Notes: generated from the letters alone by a model not told the origin. A stretch of DNA of 64,000 bases from Arenibacter sp. F26102 (GCF_023015865.1 NZ_JALKBC010000003.1:186001-250000), one strand, 5' to 3'; numbered from the stretch's first letter, positions 8,599-17,224 are shown. Numbers and translations are program-made.

Positions 8599-9990
8599 AT
8601 GAGCAATTTCGATATTATTGTATTAGGTAGTGGTCCTGGAGGTTATGTAGCCGCAATCAGAGCCTCTCAATTGGGATTAAAGACTGCCATTATAGAAAAA
8701 GAAAATCTTGGTGGCGTTTGTTTAAATTGGGGATGTATCCCTACCAAAGCATTATTGAAATCCGCTCAGGTTTTCGAATATTTGCTTCATGCAGCTGATT
8801 ACGGACTTAAGGCGGAAGGTGTGGACAAGGACTTTAACGCTGTGGTTAAAAGAAGTAGAAATGTAGCGGAAGGCATGAGCAAGGGCGTTCAATTTTTGAT
8901 GAAAAAAAATAAAATTGAAGTCATTAATGGTTACGGAACCTTAAAACCTGGCAAAAAGGTGAGTGTAAAGTCTGATGATGGTACGGAAACCGAGTATTCG
9001 GCCAATAACATCATTATTGCTACAGGTGCCCGCAGCCGCCAATTGCCAAGCCTACCACAGGATGGTAAAAAAATAATAGGCTACCGCGAGGCCATGTCTT
9101 TGGATAAACAACCAAAGAAAATGATCGTGGTAGGTAGTGGTGCCATAGGAATAGAATTTGCCTATTTCTATAATGCCATGGGTACGGATGTAACCGTAGT
9201 GGAGTTTTTGCCTAATGTTGTACCAGTAGAAGACGAAGAGATTTCAAAACAATTGGAACGCAGTCTTAAAAAGACAGGCATCAAGATTATGACTTCCTCA
9301 GAAGTAACAAAGGTAGACACTTCGGGAACTGGAGTGAAAGCAACAGTTAAAACTAGCAAAGGCGAAGAAATTCTTGAGGCTGATATCGTATTATCTGCCG
9401 TGGGTATCAAAACCAATATCGAAAATATTGGCCTTGAAAATGTTGGTATTGCCACAGATAGGGACAAAATCTTGGTGAACGATTATTACCAAACCAATAT
9501 TCCCGGATACTTTGCCATCGGTGATGTTACCCCCGGACAAGCCTTGGCCCATGTTGCCTCGGCCGAAGGAATACTTTGTGTGGAAAAAATAGCCGATATG
9601 CATGTGGAGCCGTTGGATTACGGCAACATCCCTGGATGTACTTACTGTTCTCCTGAAATTGCATCCGTTGGACTGACCGAAAAGCAGGCCATTGAAAAAG
9701 GATACGAAATAAAAGTGGGCAAATTCCCATTTTCGGCAAGTGGAAAAGCCAGTGCGTCCGGTAACAAGGACGGATTTGTTAAAGTAATATTCGACGCCAA
9801 ATACGGTGAATGGCTGGGATGTCATATGATCGGTGCAGGAGTTACGGACATGATTGCCGAAGCTGTTGTGGCCCGTAAATTGGAAACCACTGGACATGAA
9901 ATCTTGAAAGCAGTACACCCCCACCCTACCATGAGCGAAGCGGTAATGGAGGCTGTTGCACATGCCTACGGAGAAGTAATACACATATAA
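8599..9990 (+). CDS. lpd: Dihydrolipoyl dehydrogenase (E3)
   Basis: E3 reoxidises dihydrolipoamide on 2-oxoacid dehydrogenase complexes and the glycine cleavage system, passing electrons through FAD to NAD+. The 463 residues show the FAD-binding GSGPGGYVAAI, the redox disulfide in GGVCLNWGCIPTK (Cys41/Cys46), the NAD-binding VVGSGAIGIEFAY, and the C-terminal dimer domain with the His-Glu pair in HPHPTMSEAVMEA. Length is standard. No E1 or E2 genes are adjacent, so it appears to be a free-standing E3. It has its own promoter region and lies between the msrB terminator and an inverted repeat at 10016. Confidence 0.97.
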   Translation: MSNFDIIVLGSGPGGYVAAIRASQLGLKTAIIEKENLGGVCLNWGCIPTKALLKSAQVFEYLLHAADYGLKAEGVDKDFNAVVKRSRNVAEGMSKGVQFLMKKNKIEVINGYGTLKPGKKVSVKSDDGTETEYSANNIIIATGARSRQLPSLPQDGKKIIGYREAMSLDKQPKKMIVVGSGAIGIEFAYFYNAMGTDVTVVEFLPNVVPVEDEEISKQLERSLKKTGIKIMTSSEVTKVDTSGTGVKATVKTSKGEEILEADIVLSAVGIKTNIENIGLENVGIATDRDKILVNDYYQTNIPGYFAIGDVTPGQALAHVASAEGILCVEKIADMHVEPLDYGNIPGCTYCSPEIASVGLTEKQAIEKGYEIKVGKFPFSASGKASASGNKDGFVKVIFDAKYGEWLGCHMIGAGVTDMIAEAVVARKLETTGHEILKAVHPHPTMSEAVMEAVAHAYGEVIHI

Positions 9991-10015
9991 TCAAAGGTCT
10001 ATATTCCTTTACAAA

Positions 10016-10050
10016 TTTAGACCCGTCAGATAAAACCTGACGGGTCTAAA
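10016..10050 (+). repeat. Perfect 14-bp inverted repeat (terminator or REP-like)
   Basis: TTTAGACCCGTCAG and CTGACGGGTCTAAA flank a 7-nt loop, 25 nt after lpd. The stem would stop transcription, but the arm order puts A residues, not T, after it on both strands, so it is not a textbook terminator. The core resembles GTCAGG/CCTGAC palindromes common between genes in flavobacteria (recalled, not checked). Confidence 0.7.
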
Positions 10051-10085
10051 AAAATATTCTGATCACGATAATCACCGAATAACAT

Positions 10086-10385
10086 ATGTTGAAAATTTTT
10101 AGTTTAACCGCAATTCTCGAAGGTATTTCCTATTTACTGCTTTTTGGTATTGGGATGCCCTTAAAGTATATGGCCCAAATACCAGAACCCAATATCTTCA
10201 TTGGTTATGCACATGGATTTCTATTCATGGCCTATGTAGTCCTTGCCATTCTGGTATGTATTGAAAAAAAATGGGACTTTAAAATGTTTGCCATCCTTTT
10301 TATTGCCTCGCTTGTTCCATTTGGTACTTTTTATGTTGACAAGAAGTATCTAAAGCCACAGTTGGCTGTTGATAGTGGGCAGTAG
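10086..10385 (+). CDS. DUF3817-family small membrane protein
   Basis: This 99-residue protein has three predicted membrane segments (about 5-25, 38-60, 68-88) and the ILEGISYLLLFGIGMPLKY start and YAHGFLF motif I associate with DUF3817, a family of small integral membrane proteins of unknown function. The last few residues (PQLAVDSGQ) are encoded by a degenerate repeat tract, which suggests the natural C-terminus was replaced or extended by repeat DNA. No operon partner is evident. Confidence 0.75.
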   Translation: MLKIFSLTAILEGISYLLLFGIGMPLKYMAQIPEPNIFIGYAHGFLFMAYVVLAILVCIEKKWDFKMFAILFIASLVPFGTFYVDKKYLKPQLAVDSGQ

Positions 10386-10413
10386 GTAGTTGACAGTACT
10401 CAGTTGAAAGTAG
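10359..10413 (+). repeat. Degenerate CAGTTGRCWGTAGG-type repeat tract
   Basis: About five imperfect 8-12 nt units (CAGTTGGCTG, TTGATAGTGGG, CAGTAGG, TAGTTGACAGT, CAGTTGAAAGTAGG) run head to tail. Similar low-complexity tracts are common in many bacterial genomes. This one overlaps the last nine codons of the DUF3817 gene. It is not a CRISPR array: there are no regular spacers. Confidence 0.6.
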
Positions 10414-10491
10414 GCTAAACCGTAGGTCCCTGCTATTACTTAATTATGGGTTTCAAATTGGATACTGTTATTTTTAGCCCAATTCGCAACC

Positions 10492-10917
10492 TTAGCCTTT
10501 ATTTAAAAAGCTATGGATAGCCAAGTCGTAACTTTTTAGCCCAAAACCTAATATAACACCTTTGGCTACCGGGGAAATATAAGAGGTGTGCCTAAATTCC
10601 TCCCGCCCAAAAGTATTACTAATATGTACCTCGACAACGGGAGTGGTTATTCCTTTTATGGCATCGCCGATACCAATGGAAGTATGGGTATAGGCACCGG
10701 CATTCAGAACAATGCCCTGATACCCTTCAAAACCACAATCGTGCAACTTATTAATAATTTCCCCTTCTATATTGGACTGATAATATTCCAATTGCAAATC
10801 TTTAAACTGGAATTGCAGGTTAGAAAAATACTCCTCAAAAGTTGTTTTCCCATAAACTTCCGGCTCGCGTTTTCCCAAAAGGTTAAGGTTTGGTCCGTTG
10901 ATAATTATGATTTTCAT
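10492..10917 (-). CDS. aroQ: 3-dehydroquinate dehydratase, type II
   Basis: Type II dehydroquinase catalyses the third step of the shikimate pathway. The 141-residue length is normal, and the sequence has all family marks: IINGPNLNLLGKREPEVYG with the catalytic Tyr and Arg of the lid, LNAGAYTHTSIGIGDAI, the proton-donor His in VEVHISN, and FGREEFRHTSY. The ATG at 10917 is the only sensible start. It is transcribed divergently from xerD across 265 bp, an arrangement I recall from other flavobacteria. No other aro gene is in the window. Confidence 0.96.
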   Translation of the reverse strand: MKIIIINGPNLNLLGKREPEVYGKTTFEEYFSNLQFQFKDLQLEYYQSNIEGEIINKLHDCGFEGYQGIVLNAGAYTHTSIGIGDAIKGITTPVVEVHISNTFGREEFRHTSYISPVAKGVILGFGLKSYDLAIHSFLNKG

Positions 10918-10954
10918 GTGCTAAATGTAAGAAATTGTAATTCATAAAAAAAGA

Positions 10955-11009
10955 GGGCCAAATAATACTTTTTGTCACTTCGTTCCTAGTGATAAACAAT
11001 CATTGGCCC
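10955..11009. other. Possible structured element between aroQ and xerD
   Basis: An outer GGGCCAA / TTGGCCC pair (10955-10961, 11003-11009) encloses an inner TCACT / AGTGA stem around TCGTTCCT. It could fold on either strand as part of an aroQ or xerD leader. Only pairing potential supports this. Confidence 0.3.
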
Positions 11010-11182
11010 AGCCCAATCAATACGCCACTTTAATTAGCCAAAAATAATAGTCGGCATCAAGCATATTAGCTCAACATAATGTGCCATGGTCAATATATTG
11101 CAAAAGCAGAATATCCTCTAAAAGTTATAGTTATGGCAAATGAATACTATTTCAACCCAAAAAAGTACTCTATATTTAACCC

Positions 11183-12085
11183 ATGAATTGGAAACAGGCC
11201 CTTCATGATTTTCAGCATTATCTAAACTTGGAACGAGGTTTATCCAAAAATTCCATTAGTAACTACGTTTTAGACGTTGAGAAATTAATATTGTTTTTGG
11301 AAAATCATCAACTTGCAGAAACCCCATTACAAATAGACAAAGGCACCATACAACAATTCATTTACGAACTGGCCAAGCACGTAAATCCAAGATCACAATC
11401 AAGAATAATATCCGGATTAAAAAGCTTTTTCAACTATCTAGTCTTCGAGGATTATCGCAAGGATAACCCCATGGAGTTAATAGAATCCCCAAAGATTGGC
11501 CGCAAACTCCCCGATACCCTTTCCGAGGCAGAAATAAATGATTTAATTGGCGCAATTGACCTTTCCAAACCCGAAGGGGAACGCAACCGGGCCATTTTGG
11601 AAACTCTCTATGGATGTGGACTACGGGTTTCCGAACTTATTGGCCTAAGGCTTTCAGATCTATATTTTGAGGAAGACTTTATTAAGGTTACCGGAAAAGG
11701 AGACAAGCAGCGTTTTGTTCCCATCAGTGAAATAAACAAGAAATACATAAATATCTACAAAAAGGAGATACGCGTACATATGGCGATTAAAAAAGGTTTT
11801 GAAGACATTCTGTTTTTGAACCGTAGAGGGAGACAGTTAACACGCGCCATGATATTTACCATTATAAAACAGCTAGCCCTGGATATTGAACTTCAAAAAA
11901 GCATAAGTCCACATACGTTTAGGCATTCTTTCGCAACCCACTTATTACAAAATGGGGCCGATCTGCGTGCCATTCAACAAATGTTGGGCCATGAAAGCAT
12001 TACCACTACCGAGGTATATATGCACGTAGATCGTACACATCTTGCGGAAGTAATGAACAAATACCATCCCAGAAAAAGGGATTAG
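11183..12085 (+). CDS. xerD: Tyrosine recombinase XerD
   Basis: XerD resolves chromosome dimers at dif with a partner recombinase near the division septum. The 300-residue protein has the N-terminal SAM-like core-binding domain (about 1-95) and the C-terminal catalytic domain with Arg148 (GLRVSEL), Lys172 (GKGDKQR), His244/Arg247 (HTFRHSF), His270 (LGHESITTT) and nucleophile Tyr279 (EVYMHV). It is full length and intact, and no integrase-like flanks, attachment sites or cargo are nearby, so it is a housekeeping recombinase, not a mobile element. XerC versus XerD naming rests on length and gene context. Confidence 0.92.
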   Translation: MNWKQALHDFQHYLNLERGLSKNSISNYVLDVEKLILFLENHQLAETPLQIDKGTIQQFIYELAKHVNPRSQSRIISGLKSFFNYLVFEDYRKDNPMELIESPKIGRKLPDTLSEAEINDLIGAIDLSKPEGERNRAILETLYGCGLRVSELIGLRLSDLYFEEDFIKVTGKGDKQRFVPISEINKKYINIYKKEIRVHMAIKKGFEDILFLNRRGRQLTRAMIFTIIKQLALDIELQKSISPHTFRHSFATHLLQNGADLRAIQQMLGHESITTTEVYMHVDRTHLAEVMNKYHPRKRD

Positions 12086-12120
12086 ATATTCTTAATTATT
12101 GACCTTGACCACTGTACTCC

Positions 12121-13413
12121 TTAATCCTTAAATGCACTGTAATTTCTGTTGTAGGGCCTAATAATCAATCGCGCCTCCCTATCGAACCGAATATAGTTAT
12201 ACACCCAATTCACAAAAACGATCATTCTGTTTCTAAAGCCAATAAGAAAGAAAAGGTGGACGAACATCCAGACGAACCAGGCAAAAACTCCTTGAAATCT
12301 AATATTTTTCATGTCCACTACTGCCTTATTCCTGCCAATAGTGGCCATACTACCCTTATCCTTGTATACAAATGGCTTCAAGGGCTTGTTTTCCAGTAAT
12401 CGCACCAAATTTTCACCCAAGTTCCTTCCCTGTTGCATGGCTGGCTGAGCCATCATTGGATGTCCTTTTGGAGTCTCTTTCGTTTGCATACACGCTACAT
12501 CTCCAGCAGCGAAAATATTGTCATGGCCAATAACTTGGCTATATTGATTCACTGGCAATCTGCTTCCGCCCAGCAATAGATCTTTGGCATTTAAACCTTT
12601 AATCTCAACGCCTTTAACTCCCGCAGCCCAAACCAATGTTGCCGTTTCAAAAGTAGCTTCTGTATCTGTGGTCACTGTTTTGCCATCATAACCGGTTACT
12701 CTGGTGTTTTTCCAAATTTGCACCCCAAGACTCTCCAAAAAATCTTCTGCTTTTAGCGATGCTTTTTCACTCATTTCCTTAAGGATTCTTTCACCGGACT
12801 GTATAAGATGTATCTGCACTCTTCTGGTATCCAAATCAGGATAATCCTTTGGTAGGATTCCTTTCTTAATTTCCGCCAAGGCACCTGCCAATTCAACCCC
12901 TGTTGGTCCTGCCCCAACAATAACAAAATTCATGAGGGCATCTCTTTCATGATATTCATCGGTAAGTAATGCCTGCTCAAAATTTTCCAAAATTAAACTT
13001 CGAAGATTTAAGGACTCCGGTATGGTTTTCATGGCCATACTGTTTATCTCAATCTCCCTATTCCCGTAGTAATTTGTTTCGGAGCCAGTGGCTATCACCA
13101 AATAATCATATTCCAAGGTGCCTATATTGGTCACAATAGTATTCTCCTCCGTTTTTATTTCCTCTACCTGGGCCAGTCTGAAGAAAAAATTTGTATAGCC
13201 TTTTAAAACCTTGCGTATTGGGTAAGCAATGGAATCCGGCTCCAGTCCCCCTGTGGATACTTGATATAGTAGCGGTTGAAAATTATGGTAATTATGTTTA
13301 TCCAAAAGTACTACCTGTACCTCTTTATTTTTTAATTTTTTGGCAATGGAAATACCTGCAAAACCACCACCTATTATTACAATTCTTGGAAAACTAATCT
13401 TAGGAATATTCAT
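12121..13413 (-). CDS. ndh: Type II NADH dehydrogenase (NDH-2-like)
   Basis: This 430-residue flavoprotein carries an N-terminal FAD-binding Rossmann motif (RIVIIGGGFAGISIAKKL), a second nucleotide motif (FVIVGAGPTGVELAGALAEI), ATG motifs (LVWAAGVKG, IFAAGDVAC) and a hydrophobic C-terminal anchor (WFVWMFVHLFFLIGF) typical of membrane-bound NDH-2. These enzymes pass electrons from NADH to menaquinone without pumping protons. The CQPAMQQG-type quinone-site motif appears as AQPAMQQGRNLGENL. It is monocistronic, convergent with xerD. A related sulfide:quinone or other disulfide reductase role is less likely given the C-terminal anchor. Confidence 0.9.
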   Translation of the reverse strand: MNIPKISFPRIVIIGGGFAGISIAKKLKNKEVQVVLLDKHNYHNFQPLLYQVSTGGLEPDSIAYPIRKVLKGYTNFFFRLAQVEEIKTEENTIVTNIGTLEYDYLVIATGSETNYYGNREIEINSMAMKTIPESLNLRSLILENFEQALLTDEYHERDALMNFVIVGAGPTGVELAGALAEIKKGILPKDYPDLDTRRVQIHLIQSGERILKEMSEKASLKAEDFLESLGVQIWKNTRVTGYDGKTVTTDTEATFETATLVWAAGVKGVEIKGLNAKDLLLGGSRLPVNQYSQVIGHDNIFAAGDVACMQTKETPKGHPMMAQPAMQQGRNLGENLVRLLENKPLKPFVYKDKGSMATIGRNKAVVDMKNIRFQGVFAWFVWMFVHLFFLIGFRNRMIVFVNWVYNYIRFDREARLIIRPYNRNYSAFKD

Positions 13414-13634
13414 ACTCGTAAATATGGGTAAAATTAAACATTCGCCAACTAATCAAGAAGAAGAATATTCGTTTTCAGTATATTTAGGCACCCAAAACAT
13501 CCATTCATATGAATCCTTATTAATTTTAAGAATACAATACCCCCAACTATATTGCCTTAATGAGTTGTTTCTTGAAATAAGTCATTCCACAAATTAAAAT
13601 TCCTTGTCAAAACATATAAATTCTGCCTGTCTGT

Positions 13635-13662
13635 TGTAACAAAACTTAATTTATAGCTACTA
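13635..13662 (+). promoter_or_regulatory. Possible ECF-sigma autoregulatory promoter
   Basis: TGTAAC at 13635-13640, a 16-nt spacer and CTACTA at 13657-13662 precede the ECF sigma gene by 25 nt. An AAC-type -35 element upstream of an ECF gene fits the usual self-controlled promoter, but this is a single instance judged by eye. Confidence 0.35.
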
Positions 13663-13687
13663 ATCATCAACTAACTACTAGAACCGA

Positions 13688-14182
13688 GTGACCAAAGATT
13701 TGGAACATCAATTCGTAACAGAATTAGAGTGCAATCAGAATATTGTACATAAGGTTTGTACGCTGTACACCAATGACAGGGATTCTCATAAAGATTTATT
13801 TCAGGAAATAACTATTCAATTATGGAAGGCCTATCCCAAGTTCAGGGGCGAATCCAAATTTAGTACTTGGATGTACCGGGTTGCCCTTAATACGGCGATA
13901 ACGCTTTATAGAAAATCTAAAAAAAGTGTACCTACTCAAGATTATGAGTCGGTCATTTTTAAAATAACAGCAGACGAATATGACCCTTCCGAGGAGCAAC
14001 AGCTTAAATTGATGTACAATGCAGTAAAGCAATTGGGGGATATAGACAAAGCGTTGGTCTTTCTTTATTTGGAGGACAAAGATTATGCAGAAATATCAGA
14101 AACCTTGGGTATTACCGAAGTAAATGCGAGGGTAAAAATGAATCGAATAAAAAATAAATTAAGAACCATATTAAATCCCTAG
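13688..14182 (+). CDS. ECF RNA polymerase sigma factor
   Basis: The 164-residue protein has sigma-70 region 2 (about 10-75, with DLFQEITIQLWKAYPKFRGE and STWMYRVALNTAI) and region 4 (about 105-160, with LVFLYLEDKDYAEISETLGI). It therefore belongs to the extracytoplasmic-function class that redirects polymerase to stress or envelope regulons. I start at GTG 13688; no ATG start fits. A membrane protein gene begins 5 nt after its stop, the usual position for an anti-sigma factor or regulatory partner, although that protein does not look like a known anti-sigma family. The target regulon is unknown. Confidence 0.9.
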   Translation: MTKDLEHQFVTELECNQNIVHKVCTLYTNDRDSHKDLFQEITIQLWKAYPKFRGESKFSTWMYRVALNTAITLYRKSKKSVPTQDYESVIFKITADEYDPSEEQQLKLMYNAVKQLGDIDKALVFLYLEDKDYAEISETLGITEVNARVKMNRIKNKLRTILNP

Positions 14183-14187
14183 ATACA

Positions 14188-14832
14188 ATGGATGAATTGG
14201 AATTATTAAAAAGGGATTGGCAAAAAAAGGACAAACAATTACCTCAAATCTCCTTTGATGAAATTTACAAAATGATATGGAAGAAATCCTCTTCTATAGT
14301 TAAATGGATTTTCTTCATAAGTGTTATTGAATTTGCTTTGCCCCATTTATTGTACTTTCTCCCCTCTATGTCCAAAAGTTTGGCTATTTGGAAAGATTTG
14401 GGCCTGGGAAATTTCTTGTTGTTTTCCAACGTAGTTCAATATTCCGTGGTATTGTTTTTTATCTTTCAATTTTACAAAAGATACAAGGAAATATCTTCAT
14501 TGGACAACGCTAAACAACTACTGTCCAATATCTTAAAAACCAGAAAGACGGTAAAACATTACGTTATCTTTTGTTTATCCTTGATATTCGCCTCCTTTAT
14601 GGTCATGGCCGTAGGAATATATTTGAACGAAGACCCTATGACTGCCATGGGTTACAGCTATAGGCCGGAGAATATTTCTCCAGAAAAATTAAAAACTACT
14701 TTGATTGCAACTGTAGTTGTTCTAGGGGTAGTTGTTACACTTGTGATGGGATGCATCTATTTTTTACTATATGGAATTCTCCTAAAGAAACTGAACAAGA
14801 ACTACAAAGAACTTAAGGATATGGATATTTAA
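14188..14832 (+). CDS. Membrane protein cotranscribed with the ECF sigma factor
   Basis: This 214-residue protein starts with a charged cytoplasmic stretch (MDELELLKRDWQKKDKQLPQ, to about residue 35), followed by four predicted membrane segments near 38-58, 72-96, 127-150 and 170-198, and a short lysine-rich tail. I recognise no domain. Its 5-nt spacing from the sigma gene implies one transcript. Its amphipathic N-terminal region facing the cytoplasm could bind the sigma factor, as in membrane anti-sigma proteins, but that is inference from position only. Its TAA stop shares the four bases TTAA with the stop of the convergent plsC gene. Confidence 0.75.
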   Translation: MDELELLKRDWQKKDKQLPQISFDEIYKMIWKKSSSIVKWIFFISVIEFALPHLLYFLPSMSKSLAIWKDLGLGNFLLFSNVVQYSVVLFFIFQFYKRYKEISSLDNAKQLLSNILKTRKTVKHYVIFCLSLIFASFMVMAVGIYLNEDPMTAMGYSYRPENISPEKLKTTLIATVVVLGVVVTLVMGCIYFLLYGILLKKLNKNYKELKDMDI

Positions 14833-15653
14833 ACCCTAAATTTCCTTTTTTTGTTTTCCTCTTCGTAGGCCATTAATTCACTTTTTGGAATAACCTTTAG
14901 AAAAGAAGGGTGTTGCTCAATGGCATATTCCAATTTTTCTATAATGGAGTCGAAAGATTCATTCTCATAGTCGATATCCAATGGCTCTTTAATTACCATA
15001 GATTGAAGGATTCCCTTCTTCTTTATGCGTAAACCCTTTTTATCAAACGAACGGCGAAAACCATCTATGACCACAGGAACCACAATAGGCTTGTATTTTT
15101 TAATAATATGTGATGTTCCTTTTCTCAAGGGTTTCCATGGTGTAGTAGTCCCCTGTGGAAATGTAATTACCCAACCGTCATTAAGGGCCGTACCAATATT
15201 GGATATATCGCTAAATTTAACCTTCCGGTTAACATCCTTACCCTCGGACCGCCAGGTTCGTTCTACGCTTATAGAACCGGCATAGGCTAAGATCTTGGTC
15301 AATAGACTCTTTTTCATGGTTTCCGCCGCGGCCACATAATACATATTCAACTTGGGCTGCCATATATATCCTAAATTTTTTATTGAATCTTCACGGCCAC
15401 TTAAACTGGCGTTGAATACATGGAACATTGCCACTACATCGGCAAAATAGGTCTGATGGTTACTAACGAAAAGTACATTTTGGGGTGGCAGTTTTCGAAT
15501 AATATCAGATCCTTCAATTTCAATAGTATTAAATCCCCTATATCTTTTGTGGGTAATAACGGCCAACAAACGTATAAGCCACTTCTTTACTAACAAATTA
15601 TGTCCAAACGGATTCTTCTTAAACAAGCCCATATTTTTTTGGTTAACATTCAA
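14829..15653 (-). CDS. plsC: 1-acyl-glycerol-3-phosphate acyltransferase-like protein
   Basis: The PlsC domain (about residues 55-220) has the acyltransferase HX4D motif in SNHQTYFAD and a downstream FPQGTTTPW, standing in for the usual EGTRS block that binds phosphate. The family moves acyl chains onto lysophosphatidate in phospholipid synthesis at the inner membrane. The 274-residue length is slightly above average. It probably starts at ATG 15653, with ATG 15632 (MGLFKKNPFG) an equally good alternative. It lies 18 nt behind the Nudix gene, in the same direction. The degenerate second motif leaves room for another acyl acceptor, such as an ornithine lipid precursor. Confidence 0.85.
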   Translation of the reverse strand: MNVNQKNMGLFKKNPFGHNLLVKKWLIRLLAVITHKRYRGFNTIEIEGSDIIRKLPPQNVLFVSNHQTYFADVVAMFHVFNASLSGREDSIKNLGYIWQPKLNMYYVAAAETMKKSLLTKILAYAGSISVERTWRSEGKDVNRKVKFSDISNIGTALNDGWVITFPQGTTTPWKPLRKGTSHIIKKYKPIVVPVVIDGFRRSFDKKGLRIKKKGILQSMVIKEPLDIDYENESFDSIIEKLEYAIEQHPSFLKVIPKSELMAYEEENKKRKFRV

Positions 15654-15671
15654 AATTACAAAATAAGTGCC

Positions 15672-16313
15672 TTATAACACTTGTCTAAACAATTCCTTAA
15701 TTTCGCTCAACATCATTGCCGTTGCTCCCCAAACCGTATAACCATTTAATTTAAAGGCAGGTACCTCCACATTCTGGGCATATGAGGTATTCAAAATTTG
15801 ATGAAATATTTTCTTGTCATCCATAAAATCCTGCAAAGGAACCTCAACTATGGCTGCCACCTCACTGGCTTGCATTACAAATGGCTCCTCCTTTTTATAT
15901 AGGCCCAGGTATGGAGTGACTTCAAAATTGCTAGGCGGAATATAGATTTCACTCAAGGACCGAATTACCTTAATTTGCTCCCGAACGGCACCCACTTCCT
16001 CGTGTGTTTCACGCAAAGCAGTTTCCAATAGATTTAGATCCCTCTTTTCTACCTTTCCGCCCGGCAATGCTATTTGGTTGCTATGAATACCCTTATAAGT
16101 ATTTCTTAATATAAGCAGAAGATTGGTCTGGTAGGTGATATTTGGGTAAAAAAGCGCCATTACAGCGGCACGCTTGGGATTTTTCTTTATGATTTTACCC
16201 GCCTCCAACTCTTTAAGCCTGAACAAGGGAGCCATTTTATAATGCGAAGCCGTCCCTGGAAGTTCTAGATTTTCTATTTTTGATATTCTATTGGAAAATT
16301 CGTCAAAATTCAC
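15672..16313 (-). CDS. Nudix hydrolase, CoA pyrophosphatase type
   Basis: A 213-residue Nudix protein whose box reads PGGKVEKRDLNLLETALRET followed by HEEVGA, matching the CoA diphosphatase (NudL/YeaB) subgroup. That subgroup also has the preceding LLILRNTYKGIHSNQIALPG block seen here. Such enzymes cleave CoA or acyl-CoA to phosphopantetheine and ADP. It is the first gene of a two-gene minus-strand unit with plsC, which gives a plausible acyl-CoA connection, and is divergent from the cyclophilin gene across 91 bp. Substrate is inferred from subgroup motifs only. Confidence 0.85.
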   Translation of the reverse strand: MNFDEFSNRISKIENLELPGTASHYKMAPLFRLKELEAGKIIKKNPKRAAVMALFYPNITYQTNLLLILRNTYKGIHSNQIALPGGKVEKRDLNLLETALRETHEEVGAVREQIKVIRSLSEIYIPPSNFEVTPYLGLYKKEEPFVMQASEVAAIVEVPLQDFMDDKKIFHQILNTSYAQNVEVPAFKLNGYTVWGATAMMLSEIKELFRQVL

Positions 16314-16404
16314 AAATCCTATTTTTTGTATTTTTCAGCAAATTAATTAAAAACAACCATCCCTAAATGGGATAGTTATCATTTAACAAACTATTACATA
16401 ATAC

Positions 16405-17124
16405 ATGGCACTTAAAGAGATTACACTTTTTGGAATATTGTTTTTGTTTCTGTTAGGGAGTTGCAAAGAACAGCAAACCCCAAAAGAAAAGACCATACCA
16501 CAGAACAATGTAAAAAAAGATAGTATAATTCCAGAGGAGCCTCCACTTGCAAAAGAGGAGGAACAAGAAGAGGCCTTTGAACTCAATGAGGATAATGCCA
16601 TTGAATTTTTCTTTAATTACAGCAAAACCCTAAAGGAGGACAAGGTAAAACTAACCACTAGTTTAGGAAACATTACCATTCAGTTGTTCGACAACGTCCC
16701 CTATCACAAGGCCAACTTTATCTACCTTAGCAAAATGGGGTATTTTAACAACACCTATTTTCACAGGGTGGTGAAAAATTTTATAATCCAAGGAGGAAAT
16801 GCCGACAATGTAGAAACCGCGGAAAAAAGATCAAAGATAGGGCGTTATTTATTGCCCCCGGATACAAGGAAAGGCCACAAACACCATAGGGGAGTTGTAT
16901 CTATGCCCAGCAGTGAAATAAACAACCCCCATAAGTTGGCATCACCTTATGAATTCTTTATAGTGGTGACCAAGCCTGGATCCTATCACCTTGATGGCGG
17001 ATATACGGCTTTTGGAAAAGTCATTGAAGGTATGGATGTGGTGGACAAAATTAACAGCCAACCCGTTGACAACGGCGATTGGCCTTCACAAAACATATAT
17101 ATTTTAAAAGCAGAAGCGTTTTAA
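16405..17124 (+). CDS. Cyclophilin-type peptidyl-prolyl isomerase, lipoprotein
   Basis: The 239-residue protein starts with an SPII signal (ITLFGILFLFLLGSC, Cys at about 22), then a charged, glutamate-rich linker to about residue 70, then a cyclophilin domain (about 85-239) with FHRVVKNFIIQGGNAD and TAFGKVIEGMDVVDKI. It should act on proline bonds of periplasmic or outer-membrane proteins during folding. The FHRVV and FIIQGG blocks of the active site are intact; the middle region is diverged relative to PpiA. It is monocistronic and convergent with the TRIC-type gene. Confidence 0.9.
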   Translation: MALKEITLFGILFLFLLGSCKEQQTPKEKTIPQNNVKKDSIIPEEPPLAKEEEQEEAFELNEDNAIEFFFNYSKTLKEDKVKLTTSLGNITIQLFDNVPYHKANFIYLSKMGYFNNTYFHRVVKNFIIQGGNADNVETAEKRSKIGRYLLPPDTRKGHKHHRGVVSMPSSEINNPHKLASPYEFFIVVTKPGSYHLDGGYTAFGKVIEGMDVVDKINSQPVDNGDWPSQNIYILKAEAF

Positions 17125-17224
17125 AAAACGATAAATAATTTGGTGAAGATTGACCGAAAGGGTTTCCAATTCCTGTACTTGAATATTTACCAAATTTCAT
17201 TCTCACCTTAAAACATAAATATCA

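Noticed and set aside
9391..9984. 197-residue open frame on the minus strand inside lpd
   Set aside because: It is antisense to a complete, motif-perfect lpd gene; composition is Cys/His/Phe-rich with no domain and no start context.
10359..10413. CRISPR-like array
   Set aside because: Units are imperfect, 8-12 nt and unspaced; no cas genes are near.
11183..12085. XerD-type gene as an integrase of a mobile element
   Set aside because: Standard-length, intact XerD beside aroQ with no attachment repeats, tRNA or cargo genes.
13340..13597. 85-residue frame between ndh and the ECF sigma gene
   Set aside because: Starts inside ndh antisense, no domain, AT-rich composition like spacer DNA.
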